This document shows positions 50,893 through 60,959 of a stretch of DNA of 64,000 bases, piece by piece. Below the pieces are notes generated by a model. The model was given only the letters and a program-made list of their open reading frames with translations. It had not been told where the DNA came from and searched no databases. How positions within the stretch are numbered: the first letter of the stretch is position 1; each line of letters begins with the position of its first letter. Source of the stretch: Haliclystus octoradiatus. Lineage: Eukaryota > Cnidaria > Staurozoa > Stauromedusae > Haliclystidae. A program made the position numbers and the translations under genes. The DNA is taken from positions 27,294,445 through 27,358,444 of the forward strand of contig OU744446.1 of NCBI GenBank assembly GCA_916610825.1. Direction: 5' to 3'.

Positions 50893-52086
50893 CTGAAAAA
50901 AAGAAACAAGTGTTAATATGTTGCTGATGATAGGAGCTTTTAGAGCTGTGTATGCGCTAAATTCATTTCAAATCAAGGGTTGATGAGCAGGGTCCGACAT
51001 AAGCGGGATGCCTGCAATCCTAGATTCCGGAAGGTTAGAGCAACTTCAGAAGAAAATTGGTAATTTTATGATTTATTGGTCCAACATCAACAAAAGAATT
51101 CAGAACAAAATGTTGAAGTGACTCAATGGATTCCAGAAGTCTAAATCTTTTGTCAGACGCTGTTGATGAGATTGCTTAATTTCTACTTTCAAGCGTGATG
51201 TGATAGTCCAGGTTGTTGGACCATATAATATGAAAATCTCATGTTCTTCTTGTGCGCAATAGCTCATATGAAACTGTTAGTACGGTCGGAGAAACCATCA
51301 AAATAATATAATTGTGCTCCTTCTGGTAGAAGCATGGAAATTTGTACACCAACAGCATATGTACTTTTAATGAGATTTTCGAATAGGGCCACCAGAAATT
51401 TTCTACATGAAATATTCTAATCATCGGCTTAAAATACAAGGTTTTGCTCTTTACTCTCCTTCTTTGCCATGTTGATCTCCTGAGCGTTGTTTTGCCCATT
51501 GTCTCAATGTGGCAGCTGATTGGTCAATAATCTGCTAGCCTAACTCTCATTCTATTACGATGGAGGTCAAGGCTCGGGAGATGGCTGCTTCACTCGTAAT
51601 TTTTGTAAATACCAACACCGTTTCACCCTCAATTGTATGAATTTACTTTGTGTACACTACATTATCCGACATAAAGGAATTAAAATAGAAGGTAAACCTC
51701 ATATACAATGATTATCTATTGGGTAAGTTATAGCCTACCATGATGTTCCCACATTAAGTTTATGTACTTAACTTTATGTTGATTTACTTTACAGCTGAGG
51801 TTTTATTTTGGTTATTGCAATTCAGCATTTGTTTGTGTTATGACAGTTAGGGTGATCAAGTGTCAACAGTCATTGATATAATTTATATTCATTCAAACGA
51901 TTAATTTTTGTTTATTAGCAAACATCTAGCTTTCGATATTTCTAAGAATTCTGTTAGTTGTCAAATTTTACTGAGGTTTATGTGAAATTTTGAACAGCTA
52001 GATATTTCTATACAGTATTTTGTCGTTTTTAAACAAGAACGTTTCACCCAAGTTATATTTAATATAATATATATTAATTGTGATAG
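50893..52086. other. Gap upstream of the first PIKfyve exon found
   Basis: No exon is supported by homology here. A candidate promoter and first exon on the minus strand is described separately at 51420-51620. The rest is AT-rich and featureless. Confidence 0.4.
51420..51620 (-). promoter_or_regulatory. Candidate alternative promoter / first exon for PIKfyve
   Basis: On the minus strand an inverted-orientation CCAAT box (GACCAATCAGC, about 51511-51521) precedes two ATGs, at 51499 and 51470. The second has context AACATGG. A frame from 51499 reaches a possible donor (AGA|GTAAAG) in phase 0, which would match the phase-0 start of exon 50892-50698. This is weak evidence from context only; the ATGs could be chance or part of a 5' UTR exon. 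Confidence 0.2.
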
Positions 52087-52338
52087 ATGACATGTATTTT
52101 GACTTTAAATTTATGGATGGAGAAGCATTACAAGCTTGTGGGGCCTGGAGATTCTATTGTTAATTTAGATGAGAAAATATTTGATTGGGAAAAATCTTTT
52201 ATTTGTCAAATTCAATCAGAAGAGTCATTGTGTTCTCCTGGGGCCAGTACAAAGGCCATGGTGCTGGCTACAAAGCATTAGCTACAAATCTGCTGGGTTT
52301 TCATGACATTGGTAAATTACCAACAAGAATTAACTTTA

Positions 52339-53140
52339 CGCGGTGGATATTGTTCCGGCTGCCGGAAAGCTGTCTTCAAAAGATAATGTTCCGTGCGTCC
52401 TTTGCGCATGCGTATGTAGATAGTAAACATGGCTGTGTCGATCGATCCAAAATTATATCGTAAAAAGTTTGTAAAAAAATTCACCTACACCGTAAATTGG
52501 ATCGATTGTTTGGAATAAATATTAAGAAAAACGATATTCAGCATACCTATGCGTTAATCATTTTATTCTGTGTTTGATTTATCGAAGCTTTTCAGCGATG
52601 CAACCCAGCGCAGCGTTTTTAATGTTTGAGTGTCGTGATATTTATTTGGCGCGCTTAAAAGGTTTTAGCGAATATTTATGCTGCCTAACAATATTTCAAA
52701 ACATTTTTACCATGGTAATTTGTAATAATATGGGATAATTTCTTATTAGTCATTTTCTTTTCCTGTAACTGATGCTATATGCGGCCTACCAATTCTGATT
52801 CTGTCGTATACCAAAAGTCAAAACCCCGAAACTCAAAACCTAAGCCGTGTTCGTTTGCTTTTTTTATAAGTTTGGAAGAACGGTGGCATCCAGCGTCGTG
52901 AATCCCTCATATAAAGTGTTTTCAACCTCTAGCACTTTAAATTAAATTATTTTATATTCTATTTTAAAACTGATGAACAGAATTGTTATTAACGTGGTCG
53001 AGGAACAGGACCGTCCATCGCCATTGCATCTTGAATGAATGTGAGAGAAACGCAAACAGCACATTAAGCATGCGCAGAAGACGCACGGAACATTATCTCT
53101 AGCACTCAGGATTCCGGCTGCCGGAACATTATCCACTTCG
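52339..53140. mobile_element. Mutator-like (MULE) non-autonomous element with ~75-bp TIRs
   Basis: The ends are imperfect inverted repeats of about 75 bp sharing GTGGATA.TGTTCCGGC and AGATAATGTTCCGTGCGTC. The exact 9-bp duplication TTAACTTTA is at 52330-52338 and 53141-53149. Nine-base TSDs and long TIRs are typical of Mutator-like elements. The 802-bp interior has no transposase. It interrupts the PIN/CXC pseudogene; the codons on either side remain in frame once the insert and one TSD copy are discounted. Confidence 0.85.
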
Positions 53141-55475
53141 TTAACTTTACTGACATTGATGAAGGGGGTGGTCTTGAAAATACTTTAATTAAGCACATGG
53201 CAAAGTTTCACAATTACTGTAGATTAACATACAACAAGAGCAAACTTGAGAGAGCAAGAAAAAGAAGTCAAACAGAAAAACCAAGCAAGTCTGACACTGT
53301 TATTACTGAAAAAATATCAAGAAGAAGTTTGGATAGTGTAACCCATGCTGCTAAAAAAGAGCTATGCTTTCTGTGTGAGAAGACAGATGATAGTAAATCT
53401 TTGCATCTTGTATTGACAATTCCACCCGATAAGCGTGTGCGCAAATTTGCGTATGCATTACAGGACGATAGTCTTATTGCTAAATTAAGTGAAGGTGATT
53501 TAGTTGCACAAGATAGTAAATACCATTTGCTTTGTTTGACAACACTTTACAACAAAGTGAGAGAAGTAAGAAAAGTTACTATTTACAGTACATACCAAAA
53601 GAATGCAATTGATTTTGCTGAACTTATAGCTTACATGGAAGAAGTTAGTATTGACAGTCTTATTATTCCTGTATTTAAATTGGCAGCGCTTACTTCACTT
53701 TATCAGAAACGACTTGAAGAACTCGATGGTCATTGTTTACCTAGAATTCACTCGACCAGATTAAAAAATTGTATAATGGCATACTTTCCAGACTTGACAG
53801 ATCACAGGAAAGCCAAAGATATACAACTCGTATATGATGGGCATGTTGGCCATGCCAGGGAAAAGGCTTACAATATTGACTGTGATGATGATGCTGTAGT
53901 GTTGACCCGGGCAGCAAAAGTTTTGCATAAAGAGATATTCCAAAAATATGATAGGTTTTCTAGGAAGTTTGATGACTTATGTTATAAAGCATATGTGAAA
54001 GGTGATGGTGGTGCAGTTGGTTTGACACAAAATCCTTCTGCTTTACAAAGATGGATGGTTATTGGCCCAGAATTAGCACAGATAATTTCAGACTTTCAGT
54101 CGTCCATATCATCTAAATCAAAAGAGCGTAAGCTAAAACATCATGAGCAGACATCATCTGTTCAAAATTCTTTGACCGAAAGATGTCAAATCTTTGTTAA
54201 CTGTTTTCAACAAATGTGGAAATCCATTTTAAGAAACAAGTTTGGACATTCTGGTGCTCACCACTCGTGATTTGGCAATATTCTATGGTAATTACTACCG
54301 TTAGAAATATATGTGACATTGGTGAACAACAATTTAAATCATTTATGAAAGATAGATTGTATAGCACATCTGTACCTCTAGATGATGTCATTACAAGAAA
54401 TAACCTTCCTTTGTTTACCACTGCAGTAGTGAGGCAAAAGTCAATATTCTCCCGTCTTTATGTTGCATGTCAGGTTCGAGATGGTAATCTAGATGACTTT
54501 TTCAAGCATGAAAACCAAGCTTGGCCTCCATCTCTATCAGATATGGGATCATCGAGAAATTGCACAAAATCCCATATTGTAAATTGTCTTGAAGATATCA
54601 TTGACATTGGAGAATCAGAAACCGACATTCAATCAAATGCAGTCATATTTGATGGAGCTGCTATTGTAAAATTTCTTGAGCCTATCGGCGTTCAAACTTT
54701 CTTTGATTATGCAACAACTGTTTTTATTCCTTATTTATCACATTATGCAAAAATATGTAATCGGCTTGACTTGGTATGGGATTTTTATTTTCCCAACAGT
54801 TTAAACTTTCTTGACCTGACTCGAGGAGACGTGTTGAAGCTTCTACTGTTATACCTAAGAATCGGCATGCGTTTCTTCGTGTTGATGACAACAAGACAGA
54901 GCTGTTCACTTTCTTATCAAATTCAGTACTTGAGTATAACTGGAAATAAGAATTAGTTACTACTTATATTGAACAAGCAAACTGTAACATACCTAGGGAT
55001 CTATCAAGTTTATGTCCTTGCACACAAGAAGAAGCAGATACAAGGATGTTAATTCATGTGAAGGATGTTGCTTCCCGTGGTTTTTTATCGGCAGTGATTC
55101 GTACGGTTGACTCTGATGTTGTTCTATTGGCGTCTGCTTACACTGAAATTAATATCAAACAGCTTTGGATTTCTTTTGGTAAAAATAAAAATCACCGTTT
55201 AATACCAATTCATGACATTGTAAAAACCCTTGGACCGACAAAAGAGCTTGTATGCAGTTATTTACGCAAAAGGGTAGAGACATTGACAACTTACCACAAT
55301 CACAAGCAGCACTGATACAGCATATAAAAAGAGCTGCATATCAGGCTGGCCACTGCTGGGGCCAAATATTATTGAAAAACCCAATTCTTCCTTCACAAAG
55401 CTTATGGGGATGGAAAAACAACTCTGATGGAAAATGGGACGTATATTGGACAGAATTACCACAAGCAATGAATGC

Positions 55476-56348
55476 CAGTGATGTGAGAATTACTTTTGAA
55501 AAGTAATAAATTACACTACAAATTACTTTTCCTCAAAAGTAACTAATTACATTACTAATTACTTCAGCCTAAAAAGTAATTGATTACAATTACTAATTAC
55601 TTTCCCAAAAAAAGTAATTAATTACTAATTACTTCATGACTACTTTAACTTGTGAAACAAAAGATATTGCCTCACTTTCGATAAAGACATGTCTCGTTTT
55701 GACCGCCAGGCCGTCTTTTTTTTTACGAAGGGGAACGATCTATTCAATAATATTAATTTAATACTGGTGACTGCAGCAGAAGATAAATCGACGTTGAAAA
55801 CTTTTTAATAAAGTTGACAAATAAATGGTTTCATTTGATTTATCAAAATGGTTTATTTTTGTCGGATCAATCTATTCACATAGCCATAAATTTTACATCA
55901 TCTTTTCAAATTCAAAACTCACTCAAATAAAAGTGAAAAACTATTGAATATTGATCAACAGAACAATGTCAGAACAGAGAAGAATAGGTTATAGGATAGG
56001 GTTTATTGGTCATATATCACACAATTCACCTGGTTTGAATAGCTCTCGCGAAAGCTGCAAACAATGTGAGATTGCATCTAAGACAGAACAATAAAAAGCG
56101 GAACTTCGTGACAGAAATGCCCTTGAAAATTATCACAAGACAACAAAGCAAATATTTTGTAATCATAAAAGTAATTTGAAAAGTAACGTCAATTACTTTC
56201 TCTCAAATAATACTCGTTACTTCAAAAAGTAATCAATTAGATTACTTATTACTTTTCTCAAAAAAGTAACTAATTACTCCTAAAATTACTCCAAAAGTAA
56301 CGAGTAACGAGTAACGCGTTACTTTAGTAACGAGTATTTACAACACTG
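55476..56348. mobile_element. hAT-like non-autonomous element rich in AGTAATTA/AGTAAC motifs
   Basis: It begins CAGTGATG and ends CAACACTG, i.e. CAGTG termini, flanked by an exact 8-bp duplication ATGAATGC (55468-55475 and 56349-56356). This is the hAT signature. Both subterminal regions are packed with AGTAATTA, ATTACTTTT and AGTAACGAG motifs in both orientations. It splits the Cys-rich tail of the PIN/CXC pseudogene, whose frame continues on the far side. No transposase ORF is present. Confidence 0.9.
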
Positions 56349-56468
56349 ATGAATGCCTGCCGAAAGCTTCTTTGGTGTGGTTGCAATAAAGGATGCGTGG
56401 CTAGATGCAAATGTAAGAAAGCAGAATTACAATGTACTGCCCTTTGCCATTGTGGAGGCAAATGCTGA

Positions 56469-57251
56469 AACATGAATCAAACTTTTAATGAAGAAATTAT
56501 GGAATATTATTCAATAAAGGAATTTGCTGCACAAGATACTGATAATTACAACAGATGAATACATTTGACAACATATCTGAAATAACGTTCATAGAATTGT
56601 GTGAACAATTGTTATTGTAAATATATATTAATGCTTTCTGCTATGTTATGAATATTGCTATCAGCATAATAATAATAATTATTAATTTCGTTGTTATTTT
56701 TATTATTATTATTTAGTTTGACATCAATTTGCTTTGCTTTTTGTCTTCTTCTTGCCAATAGTTTGATTGATATGTAATCCACTTTATTTCATAATCATGT
56801 AGTCTCTATGTCTATACACACTGACGTATCTTGATATATGATGATGACATATATATGATGGTGCTATCCAGTAAGGGAAGGGATCAGCAACAATAGACCT
56901 AATTGTTAAAATTTGGAATTGTAAAGGTCAATGCTAAATAGTAAAAATTTTCATCTTCACAAATTGCATAGGGGAGGGGGGGGGGGGGTAACATGACAAA
57001 AAATGTCATATTGCCAAATCTGAATGATCATTTAGCATAGCTAAAATATCTGCACATACTAGTTACTTTCAGTGAATGCTGTGGAAAGGCATTCCTCCAA
57101 AAGTTTGAAAAAAAAAATCGAAAATGTTGATTTTTGATGGGGATGAAGTGGGTGGGGTGCAAATACGACGAAAAGTGACCTATCTGTTGGAAAGTGCAAG
57201 TCGTCACTAGACACTTAGCAAATCAACTCAACAAAAACAAATAATATTTAT
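56469..57251. other. Non-coding stretch with poly(G)
   Basis: AT-rich sequence with ATT-repeats (56690-56715) and a G run near 56969-56988. No gene is recognised. Confidence 0.5.
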
Positions 57252-57674
57252 AATACAACAAAAGGGGATGATAAAAATACTACATGGTGCATAGACTCTG
57301 GCGCAACGCGCCACATGACTCATTGCAAGAAAGGTATGATTAATTTCAAAAGTTTTATAAAGCAATCAAAGGTATATTTGGATGATGATTGTGTTGTCAT
57401 GGCAACGGGTGAAGGGATGATAAAATTATTGTTATATTGCAACAATAAAAAGATAAATTTTCAGATTAGAGAAGTGTTATTTGTACAAAAACTTTCACGA
57501 AATTTACTTTCTGTGTCAGCTATGACCAAGCAAGGTGCAAATTTTTTTTCAGCAACAGTCAGCACATCATCGATAGTCAGGCGCATCATTTCTTGTGCGT
57601 TTTACATAAGTAAACTACTATCCCCTAGGCTACCAAATAAATATCTTCGTGAATTTGAGCGTAATTGCACATAG
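57252..57674 (+). pseudogene. Ty1/copia-type retrotransposon protease fragment
   Basis: The frame contains WCIDSGATRHM, with the aspartic protease Asp-Ser-Gly at about 57294-57302, followed by KVYLDDDCVVMATGEG and LFVQKLSRNLLSVSAMTKQG, the usual layout of a copia retropepsin. No integrase, reverse transcriptase or LTR is seen next to it, so it is an isolated fragment. Similarity ends near 57545; the remainder of the frame to 57674 is unrelated. Confidence 0.75.
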
Positions 57675-57728
57675 TTTCGAAGTTTATAAGTTTTATTGCA
57701 CCTTGGTTTGAAGTTTAAGCTAATAATT

Positions 57729-58010
57729 ATGGGTGATCAAAGTAACGACTTGCAATATGTCGTGTGCAAAGGAGCAAGCACTGCTGCTCATGTATGTGAA
57801 AAATGTAACGAGCCTGTGCATACATTATGCGGGAGTAGAAAAGACGGAGAAGAACGATACGGGGTGGCACTAATATGCAATAACTGTAGTAATGGCAAAG
57901 AAGAAGAGCCAAAAATTGCTGAAAATATATCAACAACAGCCTGGCAATCGAAAAAGATCACAGGATACCATGCTTATTTGAAGAAGAGTTCTGGAAGTCA
58001 AAACTTTTAA
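57729..58010 (+). CDS. Small zinc-binding protein or exon (transposon-associated Cys/His type)
   Basis: Open frame of 93 codons from ATG 57729 with VVCKGASTAAHVCEKC, VHTLCG, and LICNNC, spaced like the Cys/His module found in KRBA2/SCAND3-type and other integrase-derived proteins. It may be the first exon of the gene whose later exons are 58122-58217 and 59012-59383, or a separate fragment. Function unknown. The stop at 58010 is in the frame as read; a splice donor before it was not identified. Confidence 0.45.
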   Translation: MGDQSNDLQYVVCKGASTAAHVCEKCNEPVHTLCGSRKDGEERYGVALICNNCSNGKEEEPKIAENISTTAWQSKKITGYHAYLKKSSGSQNF

Positions 58011-58121
58011 ACTACCTGCATAATAGACTGTATTCAGGCCTATTTGAATGTATTGTTCTATCAAAACTCTGTATTGCTCTCATAAGCATAATGATATATG
58101 TTTACTTACTGTAACTTACAG

Positions 58122-59383
58122 GGAATTATCACTGACAAAATTCCTGATGCAGATCTCCCAACAATCAGTCACAATGCTTCATTGATGTGACAGATGTCCG
58201 ACCCTGAAGTCCGAAAGGTGAGTTTATTTCAATATATTCTAGTCATAAGTAAGTCACTCTACTAGCTTAGGGTAGCCTAAGCTACATATCTTTTGATTTT
58301 ATAAGAGCGAACACCCTTTATAGGAGCACTCAACCTGAAAAAATGTCCAAGGTTAAGAGCAAATATATTTATTGCTTTCCATTGTAGGCCTACTGTATCC
58401 AGGTACCAGGTTCAGTAGTTGTATATTGCTGTTTCGAATTAGTATGACAACTAGTAATTATAATCACACAATCAAAACAAAAACACGTTATGTAAGCCTT
58501 TCAAGGCAAGAAATTCAAGGCATAGTACACATATTTTAATAGCTGTATAGCATACAATTAAAATATATATAGCATGAGCCTGTTATCAAGAAAATAAGAA
58601 ATGATTAAATTTTCCAATGCAATCATTTCTAAGAACACATAGTATCAAGTAAATTTCCACACTTTATAACCGAAAGCGGTTTATATAACAATAGTAATAC
58701 TTCTATCCATCTAGATATTGGGCCTTTGTAATGTTCAAAATCAACTAGGTAAAGATAAATGCAGTGTCAGTCAAGGCTATTCAATCAGAAGATATCTGTC
58801 ATCTCTTTGAATCATGAAAAGGTCAAATCAGCGCTATACTGCTGTTACTTGAATCAGTGACCACCTCGTTTAATTCACAGCGTCAATCTGATTTAAATAA
58901 ATTTTCCACGTCAATCTTTATATTTAATTTATCTATGTCATTTAAATTTCATATTCATCCAAGATTCATCATGACGATAATAATCTTAATTTTTGATTTG
59001 GCAATTGTTAGGATTGGCAACGTCAGGGTCAGCTGCTTCGAGAAGACATTGATTGTGGAATTGTCAATTACAATTGTGGAAAATGTAAAAGGACTTTCAA
59101 AAGAGAGAAATATATGAAATATCATGTGAAAAACTGAGTTTCATGCGTGTGTGATGTATGTGGCAAACAATTTGGCAATCTGACATCTTTAAAAAGGCAT
59201 ATACCTGTTCATACCGAACAGTTCAGATGCAATTTTTGCGCAAAGCAATGCTCAACGAAATTTATGCTGAACAGACACTCAACAAGTCACAGTGACGAGA
59301 AAATATTTAAATGCAGTATTTGCACATCTGCATTTAAATCGTCTTCAAATCTGCAAAGTCATAAACGGCACCAGCATTGTTGA
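58122..59383 (+). pseudogene. Decayed C2H2 zinc-finger gene, two exons with in-frame TGA codons
   Basis: Exon 58122-58217 (TACAG acceptor, GTGAGT donor) joins in phase 0 to 59012-59383. The second exon has four finger-like units: CGKCKRTFKREKYMKYHVKN (incomplete), then CDVCGKQFGNLTSLKRH, CNFCAKQCSTKFMLNRH and CSICTSAFKSSSNLQSHKRH. Each exon has one in-frame TGA (58188-58190 and 59135-59137). The second TGA falls where a Cys would complete a C2HC finger. A nonsense-mutated pseudogene is likeliest. Fingers two to four stay intact. Confidence 0.6.
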
Positions 59384-59409
59384 ATGCTGATTTATCAGAT
59401 GATTAGTTA

Positions 59410-60385
59410 CTATTTATTCTTAAATCATCGTCAGGCAAGTGAAAGAGAAAGAGAACAGGTTTTACATCGTATTTATAGTTAGAAATTATTTACATGATAT
59501 ATTGAAATTTGGGGTTCTATATACGACTATAACACTAAACAATACATGAAACATTATGACGGAAGGGATGGTCTAAAGCAGTACTAATTAGGGATACAAT
59601 ACAAAAAAAATATGAAATAATAGTTACTGTTATACAAAGAAAACAATGAAACAAAGAATAGAAAGCAAAATGGACATTTACATGGCAATATTGATTATAA
59701 GCAATTTCTGATGTTTTCATGCCTTAAAGTTTGTAACATTACGTGTGACTGTTGGATTGCAGTTATGTCGACCATTCAGGTCGGCAATTTTTTCGTTATC
59801 AACGCCCTGCTGAAATGCAAAGAAATTTCAAATGATCAAGATAGTCGTGGTAAATATGTCCTCTGTATAAATCTGGATTGTCCGAATATATTATTGGAAA
59901 TTGGAAAGAGAATGTGGATGCAATGAATAGATTCGAAATTGAACTTAAAGATGGGGAGCGATACCTAATTTACTTGTTTTCATGCCTTAACGTTGATGAT
60001 ATTTTGTGTGACTATTGGATTATAGTTATGTCGGCCACTCAGGTCGGCAATATTTTCATTATCAACACCTGCTGGACAATAAAATTTAAAATATCTATGA
60101 CCATTCTGATAGAACATTTTAGTTTCTATTCTTTGTTTCATTGTTTTCTTTGTATAACAGTAATAATCAGTTCATATTTGTTTTGTATTGTATCCCTAAT
60201 TAGTACCGCTTTAGACCATCCCTTCCGTCATAATGTTTCATGTATTGTTTAGTGTGTTATAGTCGTATATAGAGCCCCACATTTCAATAGATCATGTAAA
60301 TAATTTTTAACTATAAATACGATGTAAAACCTGTTTTCTCTCTTTTTCACTTGCCTGACAATGATTTAAGTCGAATAAATGAATA
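59410..60385. mobile_element. Large inverted-repeat (foldback) element
   Basis: Arms of about 265 bp (59410-59672 and 60117-60385) are inverted copies, sharing AACAATACATGAAACATTAT and AAGGGATGGTCTAAAGC. Between them are two direct repeats (about 59713-59840 and 59978-60105) that share TTTTCATGCCTTAA and TCAGGTCGGCAAT. The right end finishes in AATAAATGAATAAAT, like the 3' tail of some LINEs. It lies just behind the zinc-finger exon. A foldback transposon or two head-to-head retroelement ends are both possible. Confidence 0.75.
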
Positions 60386-60538
60386 AATCGAAACCGTTGC
60401 AGATTATCGTGTGTTTTATTTGTCGCTACTAAGTATAATGAAGTCAAAATTAAGAACCTCTCAATTAATACGATTAGTTAGTACTTGCTCATTATCATTT
60501 TCATCTTGAGTAGCCTAGTAATAATTTCAGATACTATA

Positions 60539-60773
60539 CAGTCAAACCTGTTACCACGGCCACCTCTATACATCGAACACCTGTCTATATTGATAAAAGC
60601 AAAATAGTAATAACCACCTGTCTATATTGATCACTCTAGCAATGTTTAAAATAGTCTTTTCTATTGAATCATGTTGTTATATAAAGGTCACCTATATATT
60701 TGCATATACGGTAGTTGTCAGTTCATCTATCTCCCATAGCTGGCTGTTATATGCAGGACTACAGGTTTCACTT
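60539..60773. mobile_element. pogo/Tigger-like MITE, expanded copy
   Basis: Begins CAGTCAAACCTGT and ends ACAGGTTTCACTT, flanked by TA. It is about 60 bp longer than the 177-bp copy because a CACCTGTCTATATTGAT segment is duplicated. Confidence 0.7.
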
Positions 60774-60928
60774 TACATCTGACTGTTTCAATCTCTGATT
60801 TTATTCTACGCAAATAAAATAATTCTAATTCCTTTTTTGACATTTTCAATAAAAAAGTCAATACTAACAATTTTAATTTTATTTTGAACAACTTCTGCCA
60901 TTTTCAAGTTAAAAAATAACAGACTTTT

Positions 60929-60959
<31 letters not shown>

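Larger units (their letters stand above)
52087..56468 (+). pseudogene. Decayed PIN/FEN-like protein with C-terminal CXC (tesmin-type) Cys cluster
   Basis: A broken copy of a large protein family that I recall as multi-copy in cnidarians and other invertebrates. Function unknown; nuclease-like features suggest a mobile-element or defence role. Readable parts: N-terminal SFICQIQSEESLCSPG and GYKALATNLLGF (52170-52338); main frame 53197-54270 with KGDGGAVGLTQNPSALQRWM; a second frame to about 54800 with SRLYVACQVRDGNLDDFF; a third with FLRVDDNKTELFTFLSN; EADTRM and TVDSDVVLLAS (about 55030-55135), which resemble XPG/FEN acidic motifs; GHCWGQILLKNP; then Cys-rich CGCNKGCVARCKCKK to a TGA at 56466-56468. 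Lesions: frameshifts near 52240, 54220 and 54800, stops near 54950, probable large internal deletions at about 53985 and 55258, and two transposon insertions. Confidence 0.8.

Noticed and set aside
51239..51499. 86-codon minus-strand frame as a separate gene
   Set aside because: No homology and no codon bias; only its first bases are retained, as part of a weak promoter/first-exon hypothesis.
53761..53943. Minus-strand frames opposite the PIN/CXC pseudogene (also 54197-54421 and 54724-54909)
   Set aside because: Antisense shadows of the recognised + strand frame.
57727..57936. Minus-strand 69-codon frame
   Set aside because: Antisense shadow of the zinc-binding frame 57729-58010.
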